Origin: DATILL01 sp035476575
GTDB taxonomy: Bacteria > Actinomycetota > Actinomycetes > Mycobacteriales > JACQDL01
Direction: 5' to 3'
Length of the DNA: 15,224 nt
Assembly (NCBI GenBank): GCA_035476575.1
Contig: DATILL010000112.1
Location: 1 to 15,224 of the forward strand
Under the pieces are notes generated by a model. It saw only the letters and a list, made by a program, of their open reading frames with translations, made no database searches and was not told where the DNA came from. Below, one piece after another: positions 1-7,175 of the stretch (position 1 is the first letter of the stretch; every line of letters starts with the position of its first letter). Made by a program: the position numbers and the translations under genes.

Positions 1-2
1 AC

Positions 3-251
3 TATACCCCGGTCGGTAGCTCTTGGTTGAACCAGGTCGAGATCTGGTTCGGCATTCTCACAAAGCAGGCCATCCGGCGAGGCACCTTCGGCTCGCTACG
101 AGCTCTGATCGACACCATCAACTCCTACATCGAGAACTGGAGCCAGGACGCCGAGCCCTTCACCTGGACGGCGACATCGAAGGAGATCATCACCAAGGTC
201 AAAATCATCCATCGCGACTTCAAGAAGTTGCTCGCCAACAACTTGAAGTAA
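3..251 (+). CDS. IS630-family transposase, C-terminal part (partial at window start)
   Basis: The reading frame is open from the window edge and ends at TAA 249-251. It reads YTPVGSSWLNQVEIWFGIL near the start, the conserved IS630/Tc1-like segment in which SWLNQVE carries the last catalytic acidic residue (Glu) of the DDE triad. A helical tail follows (IDTINSYIENW, then TATSKEIITKVK), typical of the family C terminus. The visible 82 codons are roughly the last quarter of a usual IS630 transposase of about 350 residues. The rest, including the HTH and the first two catalytic Asp residues, lies outside the window. The enzyme would catalyse cut-and-paste transposition into TA. Whether the whole element is intact cannot be judged here. 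Confidence 0.9.
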   Translation, partial: YTPVGSSWLNQVEIWFGILTKQAIRRGTFGSLRALIDTINSYIENWSQDAEPFTWTATSKEIITKVKIIHRDFKKLLANNLK

Positions 252-275
252 AGCAAGCTCAATTACGAGACACTA
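252..275 (+). mobile_element. Probable right end of the IS630 element
   Basis: Immediately after the transposase stop the sequence stays A/T-richer (CTCAATTACGAGACAC) and then reaches TA at 274-275, after which it becomes strongly G+C rich. IS630 elements end in short inverted repeats next to a duplicated TA target. The end placed here is inferred from that pattern, because the left end is not in the window to confirm the inverted repeat. Confidence 0.4.
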
Positions 276-1087
276 TGGCCAGCAGGCGCAGGAAATCTCC
301 AGGGTCGCGCTGGTGGCGTGGCGGGCGGTGGTTGTGGCTAGTTTGTGGGTCTGGTCGTAGATATGCGGCGGTTGTGGTCCCGCCGAGGTCAGCCGGCAGA
401 TCCTGTCCGGGTTGCAGAACGAAGGCGTGCAGGGTCAACATCCCGAATGTCGAGGTCCTGCGCGGTCAAGTCCGGCGTGATCGGGCTGGACGGGGTGGTG
501 GCGGTTCGGTCCCGGGCCGGGCGGGGTCCGATCGCCGTTCCTGGCCCCCGCGCGGGTACATCCGTAGCGCGTCGGCTCCCTCCCGCTTCCGCAGCCCCGC
601 CACCGACGACGCGACCGGCGACGACGCGACCGGCGACGACGCGGCGGCCCGACCGGGCCGGTGCCGGCCACTCGCACCTGCCCGCGCGTGCCGCCCAGGC
701 CGCACCCCACCCCGGCCCCGCACAACCGGCGCCGGCGGCCCGGCTCGCGACACCCACACCCCCGCCCCGACCGCGACCCACGCGACCACCACGGCCGTCA
801 CGACCACCACCCACCACACGGCGAACCACCTCCACCCTCCGGCTCGGCCGGCGGTCGGCCCGGAACCCACGAACAAGGAGGCAGCGCGGGACACCCACGG
901 CAGATGTCCCGCACCGCCCCGAGCCCGGCGCTTCCCTCGCCGAACCCCACAAGCCAGACGACAGATGGACGGCGGGACCCGCACCGGCCCAACGGCAGCG
1001 GACAGGCCCCGCCACGACTACCCTGCTCACTCTCTCTCGTCCGGCTGCAACACAGAGCATGGGAGTACGGTGGGTGCCTCGTAAGGC
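276..1087. other. Gene-poor GC-rich stretch, no convincing gene
   Basis: About 810 bases between the IS630 end and the regulator promoter. Open frames exist on both strands, but their translations are compositionally poor (runs of Arg, Pro, Gly, Thr) and none starts with a good ribosome binding site. The plus strand from about 660 to 850 is strikingly C/A rich. Read on the minus strand, part of it (about 760-850) gives a hydrophobic run, FAVWWVVVVTAVVVAWVAVG, that could be a relic of a membrane segment or an accident of the G/T-rich composition. A 15-bp unit is tandemly repeated at 604-643. I see nothing else that can be supported. Confidence 0.5.
604..643 (+). repeat. 15-bp tandem repeat, about 2.7 copies
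   Basis: The unit CGACGACGCGACCGG occurs at 604-618 and 619-633, with a third partial copy to 643. It lies in the stretch where no gene is recognised, so it cannot be assigned to a protein repeat. Confidence 0.8.
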
Positions 1088-1113
1088 GTTGTGTGTGGGG
1101 AAACCCGTACAAC
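1088..1113 (+). promoter_or_regulatory. Dyad upstream of the HTH regulator (candidate operator)
   Basis: An imperfect inverted repeat has outer arms GTTGT (1088-1092) and ACAAC (1109-1113) and inner arms GGGG (1097-1100) and CCC (1104-1106) around AAA. It ends two bases before the ribosome binding site GAGGGG (1115-1120) of the regulator at 1126. Position and symmetry suit an autoregulatory operator or an RNA hairpin near the start. The role is inferred. Confidence 0.35.
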
Positions 1114-1125
1114 TGAGGGGACTGC

Positions 1126-2412
1126 GTGGCTGGCATCGGTAAGGTGATCCGGGAGAGGCGCACAGCGGCGGGTATGTCGCTGGCGGACCTCGCGAAGGTC
1201 ACGCATTACAGCAAGGGTCACCTGTCCCGTGTCGAAAACGATCGAGACGTTCCAAGCTTGGCGTTGATCCGCGCCATAGATGAAGCTCTCGTCGCGAACG
1301 GCGCGCTTATCGCAATAGCTCCAGTCGTAGCACGCGGGCTGCCGGTCCTTTCTGGCGCCGCGGTAGCAGCAAGCAACGAGGAAGCCCTGATGATGGCAAC
1401 TGCCGACGAAACCGCCCGCCACGGTCGCCGTATAGGAAACAGCAACGTCGAGGACGGTCAACTTGACCGTCTGGAGGTGGCACTGAACCATGTCGCCGTC
1501 GGCCTCATGGCTGAGCCTCTTGTTCCGCTCGTCCTTGAGGCCCGCCAGGTTCGGGACGAAGCCTTCAACGCACTTGAAGGCCGGCAATATCCTCGCCAGA
1601 GCCGGCGCCTTTACGCCATCGGGGCAAAGGCGTGTGGACTGCTCGCTGGGGTAACAGCAGATCGGTTTGGTCTGTCCGACGTCGCGACCCAGCACGCGAA
1701 CGTCGCTGTTGCGGCTGCCGGTCTTGCCGAGGATCCGGCGCTGCTCGCCTGGGCCAGGTCTCTGCAGAGCACAATCGCGTTCTGGCAAGGACGTTACCGC
1801 ACGGCGGCGACAATTGCGCGAGAGGCCCGGGCAGGTCTGGCAGGCGGGGGGGTTGAGGTAGCCCGACTAGCCAGTGTCGAGGCTCGGGCGTGGGCAAAGC
1901 TGGGTGACCGCGAGTCCATGAACGCCGCTTTGGATGTCGCCAGGGCCGCCCGCGACGAGGACGGGCCTGCCGCGGGAGTCGGCGTCATCGCCTATCCGTA
2001 CTCGAACCAGCTCAGGGTCGCGGCAACTGCCCGCCTGTGGGCAGGAGAGTACGACCGTGCGCGGACAGAGCTCACGGAGGCGCTGAGCCTGCTCGCTCAA
2101 GAGTACGACTCCGTCGCACATGTTGCGGCAGCACGAGCAGATCTTGCCCTGGCTCATCTCCAGTCGGGGGAGCTGGACGCGGCAGTCGACGTGTTGCGTC
2201 CGCTCTTGGACATGAGGCCGGCGGGCAACTATCTGGCGGGCGCCGCACGCCGCTCCGTTAGCCTGGTCGAGGCTCTGCGCGGGTCGCGTTTCGTGGCCTC
2301 GGGAAGTGCCCGTCAACTCGTGTCCGAGATCGAGGAGTTCGTATCTGCTCAGAAAAGCAACGGCGCGGCCTCTGAAGCGGGCTCGACGTCCGAGCGCCCA
2401 TTGCCACGATGA
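1126..2412 (+). CDS. Helix-turn-helix (XRE-type) regulator with helical TPR-like C-terminal region
   Basis: A 428-residue protein. Residues 4-60 form a lambda-repressor/XRE-type HTH (IGKVIRERRTAAGMSLADLA, then KGHLSRVENDRDVPS, the recognition helix region). The remaining ~350 residues are Ala/Leu-rich helical hairpins with TPR-like spacing (WARSLQSTIAFWQGRYRTAA, then ARLWAGEYDRARTELTEALS), the layout of many actinobacterial regulators whose C terminus senses a partner or ligand. GTG 1126 is chosen because GAGGGG lies 5 bases upstream. The stop overlaps the next gene by four bases (ATGA), so the two are translationally coupled. Codon use is less G/C-biased at third positions than in genes to the right (ATA, TCT and CTT occur), suggesting acquisition. 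DNA binding is well supported; the target and signal are unknown. Confidence 0.88.
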   Translation: MAGIGKVIRERRTAAGMSLADLAKVTHYSKGHLSRVENDRDVPSLALIRAIDEALVANGALIAIAPVVARGLPVLSGAAVAASNEEALMMATADETARHGRRIGNSNVEDGQLDRLEVALNHVAVGLMAEPLVPLVLEARQVRDEAFNALEGRQYPRQSRRLYAIGAKACGLLAGVTADRFGLSDVATQHANVAVAAAGLAEDPALLAWARSLQSTIAFWQGRYRTAATIAREARAGLAGGGVEVARLASVEARAWAKLGDRESMNAALDVARAARDEDGPAAGVGVIAYPYSNQLRVAATARLWAGEYDRARTELTEALSLLAQEYDSVAHVAAARADLALAHLQSGELDAAVDVLRPLLDMRPAGNYLAGAARRSVSLVEALRGSRFVASGSARQLVSEIEEFVSAQKSNGAASEAGSTSERPLPR

Positions 2413-3137
2413 CCCTGTCTGTGCGGGTGCTGGGCGCTAGGTCGCCCTACCCGATAGCCGGATCTCCGTGCTCCGGCTATCTGGTGGAAGCGTCAGATGC
2501 GCTTGTCCTGGTCGAGCTTGGTCTGGCTGTCTGGCCCGCGTTGCTACAACAGGCCGACCCTAGTTCGCTCGCGGCGATCTGGATATCTCACCTGCACCCA
2601 GATCATTCGGGGGATCTGCTCGCCGCCTACCAATGGGCGGCGAACACCGAGGGTGCGCGGAGACTTTCAGTCTACGGGCCACCCGGCTGGGCCGAACGAG
2701 TTGGTGCGTGCCTTCCGATCCCGGATGGGCCAGAACAGTTTCGACGCCTCTTCGACGTACACGAGCATGGCGACGACGACACGGCACGTCTTGGCAACCT
2801 CACGCTGGCCGCCGTACCCGTGCAACATTCCGTCCCTACCTGGGGGCTGCGCGTCACTCATGACGGCGCAACGCTCGCATATTCGGGAGACAGCGGCCCG
2901 TGCTCAGCTCTTGGCGCGCTCGGGAAAGGCGCGCAACTGTTTATCTGCGAGGCCGGAGCGGCCGAGTCTGGTGGGCAGTGGCACTGTTCGCCGGAGGAGG
3001 TCGCTCACACCATCCAGGACTCCCGCCGGCTGGTCCTCACGCACCTCGCCCCCGGATTGTCGGCCGCCCATGCGTCGCGGCGTGCCAACGGAGCGAGAGT
3101 CGCGGTCCCGGGGAAACGGTTCAGGGTCTCGCGCTGA
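2409..3137 (+). CDS. Metallo-beta-lactamase-fold hydrolase (RNase Z-like subgroup)
   Basis: A 242-residue protein with the complete metal-binding set: HLHPDH at 61-66 (H61, H63, D65, H66), H140 in PVQHSVP, D161 in YSGDSG, and H212 in LTHLAPG. The order and spacing fit the single-domain RNase Z/phosphodiesterase-like branch, which binds two zinc ions and hydrolyses phosphodiesters or other esters. The actual substrate cannot be told from sequence. The ATG lies inside the last codons of the HTH gene, so the pair forms one transcription unit, and a regulator-enzyme pair of this kind suggests the HTH protein senses or controls the enzyme's pathway. There is no signal peptide, so it should be cytoplasmic. 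Its length is normal for the family. Confidence 0.88.
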   Translation: MTLSVRVLGARSPYPIAGSPCSGYLVEASDALVLVELGLAVWPALLQQADPSSLAAIWISHLHPDHSGDLLAAYQWAANTEGARRLSVYGPPGWAERVGACLPIPDGPEQFRRLFDVHEHGDDDTARLGNLTLAAVPVQHSVPTWGLRVTHDGATLAYSGDSGPCSALGALGKGAQLFICEAGAAESGGQWHCSPEEVAHTIQDSRRLVLTHLAPGLSAAHASRRANGARVAVPGKRFRVSR

Positions 3138-3320
3138 GGAGCTTGTTCCCTTGCGTTGCATCGGCGCCGGCAGGCGTCGCCGTCCAGCGTCGGCTCCGTG
3201 GCCGTACGTCCGTGCCACGCGCTGGACAAATTCTGGACATCTGGCTGACGGCCGCGTCTCCGGTCCCGGGGAAGGTGGCCGATTAGTCACCGTGACCTGG
3301 GAGCCGAGGAAGGCGGGCAG

Positions 3321-3885
3321 GCGAGCACGACGCTGGTGGTCCGGTTCGTGCTCGGGCGCTACCACGTGGCGCCGTGGGGGACGCACGTCGACGAGGGCCA
3401 GGTCGAGCTGCCGCTGGCGCTGTGGCGGTTGCTCCGCGCGGCGTACGCGGTGTGGCGGACCCGGGCGCCAGACCTGGACGTGGGCATGCCGAGCACCGGC
3501 CGGACACGGGACGCCTTCGCCGCGTTCGACCGGTCCGGCGCGGGAGGTGGACGGCTGGCCGACCTCGCCGTACGGTGGCCGTTCGCGCTGACCGCCGAAC
3601 AGGCCAAGGCGCTGGGTCGGCTGGGCGGAGTCGCTGCCGTACCTGGGCCGGGCCGACAGCCTGCGCGAGGCGTCGGTCGACCCGGCCACTTTGACAGGAA
3701 AGGACTGCCGTGGCCGTCGGCCTGCGGCCTGCTGGACCGCAGTGTTGGTGCTCGACCAAGCCGACGCCGACCCTCCCACAGTCTTCTGGGCAGGCCCTAT
3801 GAAACGACAAACCATACGAAGTGTCACGAGTCGGGCCTGGGTTGGCGATCATCCGGAAACCGCATTGGGTGTGCACCGCCTCTGA
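3321..3885 (+). pseudogene. csb2: Decayed csb2 (type I-G/I-U CRISPR Cas5/Cas6-like subunit)
   Basis: The frame from 3321 reads STTLVVRFVLGRYHVAPWG, then THVDEG and LALWRLLRAAYAVWRTRAPDL. This matches the start of Csb2, the fused Cas5-Cas6-like protein of type I-G Cascade that binds and processes crRNA. Three lesions are seen. GAGGAAGG (3304-3311) is followed at 3321 by GCG, where a GTG or ATG start would be expected. After APDLD the text jumps to VGMPSTGRTRDAFAAFDRSG, which seems to lack an internal block. An extra G at about 3625-3628 shifts the frame, so AEQAKALGRL must be joined to AESLPYLGRADSLREA in the next frame. That frame then runs to a stop near 3885 with sequence I do not recognise. 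Only about half the expected ~400-500 residues or fewer remain. The CRISPR array follows on the same strand. Family identity is from memory of the motif. Confidence 0.75.
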
Positions 3886-4000
3886 CCAGCCAAAACATCC
3901 TCCTGAGACCCTTCCGGGCGCCCGCAGCGACCCCTCCGAGGACCCCGGTGTGCAGACCCCTCCCATCCGCCCTGGTCAGAGGCCCAGTCTGAGGGGTAGG
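3878..4000 (+). promoter_or_regulatory. Presumed CRISPR leader with a 12-bp inverted repeat
   Basis: The stretch between the csb2 relic and the first repeat lies on the upstream side of the array, judged by repeat orientation and by the damaged repeat being at the far end. GCCTCTGACCAG (3878-3889) and CTGGTCAGAGGC (3972-3983) form a perfect 12-bp inverted repeat 82 bases apart. It is not A/T rich, unlike many leaders. Leader function (promoter and adaptation site) is inferred from position only. Confidence 0.4.
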
Positions 4001-4474
4001 GTACGAATCCACGTCACGCCACCAGGCGTATAGAAACGCTCTAGAAGAGCCTGTAGCCCCTTCCAGAGCAAAAGTACGAATCCACGTCACGCCACCAGGC
4101 GTATAGAAACTGTAGAGGATGAACGTATGCCAGCCAATGTCCACCAGTGTACGAATCCACGTCACGCCACCAGGCGTATAGAAACAAGAGCGCTCAGAGC
4201 GCTCCTCCCCCAGGTACAAGCAGTACGAATCCACGTCACGCCACCAGGCGTATAGAAACTTCACGGTCTTTATTGAGACCGCGTCGGTAAGCGTACGAAT
4301 CCACGTCACGCCACCAGGCGTATAGAAACCGTTCGTCTTATCGACAACGTTAACCGCGCAGCCCGTGTACGAATCCACGTCACGCCACCAGGCGTATAGA
4401 AACTCGACCGAGAACTTCGACGGTGGCTTGATTTCCGGTGCCGGTACGAATCCACGTCACGCCACCAGGCGTAT
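4001..4474 (+). CRISPR. CRISPR array: six full 37-bp repeats, one truncated repeat, six spacers
   Basis: Identical 37-bp repeats lie at 4001-4037, 4074-4110, 4149-4185, 4223-4259, 4293-4329 and 4367-4403. A seventh copy (4444-4474) matches the first 31 bases and then breaks. The repeat starts GTACGAATCCACGTC, contains the hairpin ACGCC-ACCA-GGCGT and ends ATAGAAAC. Cleavage at the stem base would leave the 8-nt 5' handle AUAGAAAC, so crRNA is read on the plus strand. Spacers are 36, 38, 37, 33, 37 and 40 bp and all differ. The repeat form fits a class 1 type I system, and the adjacent csb2 relic points to subtype I-G. No cas1, cas2, cas3 or cas7-like gene is present in the window. Confidence 0.97.
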
Positions 4475-4947
4475 TCTGTAGGTAACTGGTCAGGTCCCGG
4501 AGATCGGTTGAGGCTGAGGCGTGATCAGGCTGCGGCGGGCGTCCAGGGGTAGCCCTCGGTGAGCATCACGAGGGCTTCGAAGAAGTACAGGCCGTGTTTG
4601 GTCGCGGTCGATAGGTAACTTCGGAGCGCGCGGAACTGCGTGGTGCCGGTGAGGGTGCGTAGGCACCGGACACCTTCTGCCTCAGTTTGATCATGCGGAT
4701 GTCGCGTTCGGAGCTGTTGTTGTCGGGGGTTACCCGCCAGTCGGTGGTGAACCGTAGGTAGTCGTCCTGGCGGTCGGTCAGCCGGTGGGCTAGAGCGTTG
4801 TGCTTGCGCATCAGCTTGGTGGAGCGGGCCGTGGTGGCGTTGATGCCGAGCTGGGCGGCGGAGCGGTAGCGATGGGCCTGCTCGGCGAGCGCGACAGGCT
4901 CGAGGGCGGCTTGGTCCTGCTCGATCGCCTGGCTGACCAGCTTTACT
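4475..4947 (-). mobile_element. IS66-family element remnant abutting the CRISPR array
   Basis: Homology to an IS66 transposase runs from about 4947 down to the stop at 4525. The noncoding 50 bases to 4475 (TGTAGGTAACTGGTCAGG) would be the element's terminal region, beginning where the seventh CRISPR repeat breaks off. The other end of the element is missing, with unrelated sequence from about 4950. The junction at 4474/4475 suggests insertion into, or deletion across, the array. Confidence 0.65.
4525..4947 (-). pseudogene. IS66-family transposase, C-terminal fragment with frameshift
   Basis: On the minus strand one frame reads VSQAIEQDQAALEPVALAEQ, then KLMRKHNALAHRL and VTPDNNSSERDIRMIKLRQK. 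The last is the IS66 block holding the catalytic Glu (the E in SERD). After KVSG, near 4665, the family motif continues only in the next frame: CLRTLTGTTQFRALRSYLST, KHGLYFFEALVMLTEG, stop at 4525. A single-base loss explains this. About 140 residues survive of a usual ~500, and the N-terminal two thirds are absent. The gene cannot make an active enzyme. Confidence 0.85.
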
Positions 4948-5013
4948 CACCGAGGTTTCTCAAGTTTTCCCGGACGCTCGGCTTTTCGTGCCGGTTATGT
5001 CGGTGGTCTCTTT

Positions 5014-5019
5014 TATCCT
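5014..5019 (+). promoter_or_regulatory. Candidate -10 element for a leaderless HNH-gene transcript
   Basis: TATCCT fits the actinobacterial TANNNT -10 pattern and is followed by six bases and then the ATG at 5026. No Shine-Dalgarno sequence precedes that ATG. This spacing suggests transcription starting at the A of the start codon. No clear -35 is seen. Confidence 0.4.
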
Positions 5020-5025
5020 TCTTGT

Positions 5026-6315
5026 ATGTCGGATGCAGTCGCCTCGGTGGTCGAGCAGATCTCTGTGCTGCTTGGCTCCTGCCGTGACGCCGACCTCTCC
5101 TCACTTTCCGACGCGCGGGTTGACGACCTGCTGGTGCGGGTGCATCAGCAGGTTGGGCAGATGACGGGGGCGTTGCTTCTTCCGTTGGTGCGGGAGGCCG
5201 AGGCGCGGGGCCTGGCTGCCGCGCATGACGCGCCGGACATGCGGGCGTGGCTGCGGGACACCCTGAACGTGCGGCCCGGCGAGGCGGGGCGGCTGCTCCG
5301 GCTCGCCACCGCGCTGGACGACGACCTGCCCGAGACCGCCACCGCACTATCCGAGGGGGCGGTCAGCGTCGAGCACGCGCAGGTGATCGCCGAGGCGATG
5401 CGGGCGCTGCCGGCGGAGACCCCGGCCGGGGTCCGGGCCGCGGCGGAGCGGGAGCTGGTCCAGCGCAGCGGCACCCTCGACCCGGGCGCGGTGGCGCTGC
5501 TGGGGCGGCGGGTGCTGGACGTGGTCGACCCCGACGGCAGCGCCGAGCTCCAGGCCAGGTAGGCCGAACGGGAGGCCGCCGAGGCATACAAGCGGCGGGA
5601 CCTGCGGATCTGCCCCGCCGGCCCAGGGCTGAGGCGGATCTGCGGGCTCCTGGACACCGAGGGCGCCGAGACGCTGCGGGTCGCGCTCGACCCGCTGGCC
5701 GCGCCCCGCCCCGCCGACCCCGACACCGGGGTGCGGGATGACCGTACGTACGGGCAGCGGATGGCCGACGCCCTCGTCGAGCTCGCCGAGCGGGCGCTGC
5801 GGATGGGCGACCTGCCCGACAACGGCGGCGAGCGACCCACCCTCGTCGTCACCATGCCCTATGACAAGCTCGCCGCCGCCACCGGCGTCGGGACCCTCGA
5901 CGGCGGTGACATCCTGCCCGCCAGCCAGGTACGCCGCCTCGCCTGCGACGCCCACATCATCCCCGCCGTGCTCGGCGGCGAAAGCCTGCCGCTGGACCTC
6001 GGCCGCGGCTCCCGGCACTACGCCGGCGCAGCCCGCCGCGCCATCATCCTCCGCGACCGCGGCTGCGTCTTTCCCGGCTGCGACCGCCCCTACCAGTGGT
6101 GCCACGCCCACCACTGCATCCACTGGGCCAACGGCGGCCGCACCGACCAGAACAACGGCGTCCTGCTCTGCGGACACCACCACCGCGCCGTACACCACAA
6201 CGGCTGGGACGTCCGAATAGCCCAAGACGGACTACCCGAGCTCCTCCCCCCACCATCAATCGACCCCGAACGCAAACCCGTCCGACACCACCGACACCGA
6301 CAACGAACAGCATGA
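5026..6315 (+). pseudogene. DUF222/HNH endonuclease (13E12-repeat family) interrupted by an in-frame TAG
   Basis: One continuous frame of 429 codons carries a single TAG at codon 179 (5560-5562). The N-terminal part is the helical DUF222 domain (VDDLLVRVHQQVGQMTGALL, then MRAWLRDTLNVRPGEAGRLL). The C-terminal part has an HNH nuclease fold at about 347-400 (CVFPGCDRPYQWCHAHH, then HWANGGRTDQNNGVLLC and HHHRAVHHNGW), with paired Cys, catalytic His and Asn as in intact members. Text on both sides of the stop is in frame and family-like (ELQAR, stop, AEREAAEAYKRRDL), so a CAG-to-TAG change is the simplest origin. Family members are common, repeated DNA-cutting or mobile proteins of actinobacteria with unsettled roles. 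As written it yields a 178-residue nuclease-less fragment. Recent inactivation, readthrough or a sequence error are all possible. Confidence 0.85.
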
Positions 6316-6615
6316 CCGGAGGGGGAGGTGACCGCCCGCACCACGGGTTCCGGCGCGACATACCCCCAGGCCCACGCAGTGCCCCGCCCGGACCTGGCGA
6401 CCACCTCGCCAACCCGCGAGGACACAGTAAACGATCCTGGCTTGAGGGAGTTCTGCATAAGCTTCGATGTTCTGCACGTGCGTTCGGCTGTTCCGGCTCG
6501 AACTAAGCCGGCCCATTGAGGCGCGGACCTGCCGTTGCTGCGGACGTCGGACCGGAGCCCTGTGCAGGCCGTCCGTCCGGAGCTACCATGCCACGTCGAA
6601 AGAGAAGGGACTGCC
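6316..6615. other. Intergenic stretch with a short hairpin and a spaced 8-mer repeat
   Basis: No gene is supported in these 300 bases. CCGGCT (6493-6498) and AGCCGG (6506-6511) form a 6-bp GC stem with a 7-base loop, without a T run. GTTCTGCA occurs at 6450-6457 and again at 6469-6476, 19 bases apart, in a locally A/T-richer segment. TACCAT at 6584-6589 is a weak -10 candidate for the following gene. Confidence 0.4.
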
Positions 6616-7065
6616 GTGGCTGTGGATGTGCTGACCGAGATTGTGATCGACCTTCCGTGCGACCGGGTCGCGGCGTATGCGGCCGACCCGTCCCATGCGC
6701 CGGAGTGGTACGTCAACATCGAGTCGGTCGGCTGGGAGACTCCGCCACCGTTGGCGGTCGGCTCGCGGCTCAGCTTCGTGGCGCACTTCCTCGGCCGCCG
6801 GCTCGCCTACACGTACGAGATTGTCGATCTTGTGCCTGGCGAGCGGCTGGTCATGCGTACCGCCGAAGGGCCGTTTCCGATGGAGACCACTTATACGTGG
6901 GAGCCGGGCGGCGAGCACCGTACGCGGATGACGCTGCGCAACCGGGGTGAGCCAAGCGGTTTCGCGAAGGTCGGCGCACCGCTCATGGCCGCGGCGATGC
7001 GCCGGGCGAACCAGAAGGACCTCGCCAGGCTGAAGGCGCTGCTGGAGGCGACCCGACCGTCATAG
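6616..7065 (+). CDS. SRPBCC (START-like) family protein
   Basis: A 149-residue protein with the helix-grip pattern of the SRPBCC/polyketide-cyclase-like superfamily: a first strand (VDVLTEIVIDLPCDRVAAYA), the motif HAPEWYVNIESV, the middle strands (GSRLSFVAHFLGRRLAYTYE), MRTAEGPFPMETTYTWEP, and a long C-terminal helix (GAPLMAAAMRRANQKDLARL). Such proteins bind hydrophobic small molecules in a deep pocket and are cytoplasmic; the ligand is unknown. GTG 6616 is preferred over an upstream TTG at 6535 because GAAGGGA lies five bases before it and family homology begins there. It seems to be a single-gene unit. Confidence 0.85.
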   Translation: MAVDVLTEIVIDLPCDRVAAYAADPSHAPEWYVNIESVGWETPPPLAVGSRLSFVAHFLGRRLAYTYEIVDLVPGERLVMRTAEGPFPMETTYTWEPGGEHRTRMTLRNRGEPSGFAKVGAPLMAAAMRRANQKDLARLKALLEATRPS

Positions 7066-7092
7066 GGTGCGCGGGGCGGCCCACCAGGCCCC

Positions 7093-7159
7093 ACTTGTCG
7101 TGGGTATTTCGCCATTTCCGTGCCTGATTTGCTCGACTTATCCTCGACAAGTCGCAAAG
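7093..7159 (+). repeat. 67-bp intergenic repeat, copy 1
   Basis: Aligns without gaps to 13442-13508, with 61 of 67 bases identical and the same orientation. It contains ACTTGTCG (7093-7100) paired with CGACAAGT (7145-7152), and a competing hairpin CGACTT (7134-7139) with AAGTCG (7149-7154). TATCCT at 7139-7144 could serve as a -10 for the transferase gene beginning at 7176. It lies between the SRPBCC gene and the transferase gene. Confidence 0.9.
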
Positions 7160-7175
7160 GAGCTAGAGTCGCGAC

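Noticed and set aside
389..1060. Possible minus-strand gene in the gene-poor stretch, including a hydrophobic run
   Set aside because: Two different minus frames each show one plausible segment (TAQDLDIRDVDPARL in one, a membrane-like run in another), but neither forms a continuous protein with a start; at most a relic.
23..1084. Plus-strand frame of 353 codons overlapping the IS630 transposase end
   Set aside because: Its first part is out of frame with the recognised transposase, and the rest is Arg/Pro/Thr-rich with no motif.
3824..4378. Minus-strand 184-residue frame with repeated FYTPGGVTWIRT text
   Set aside because: The protein repeat is just the CRISPR repeats read on the other strand; it has no ribosome binding site and the spacers do not encode protein-like sequence.
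6493..6511. Terminator after the HNH gene
   Set aside because: The 6-bp stem is short, lies about 180 bases past the stop and has no T run, so it is only mentioned as a hairpin.
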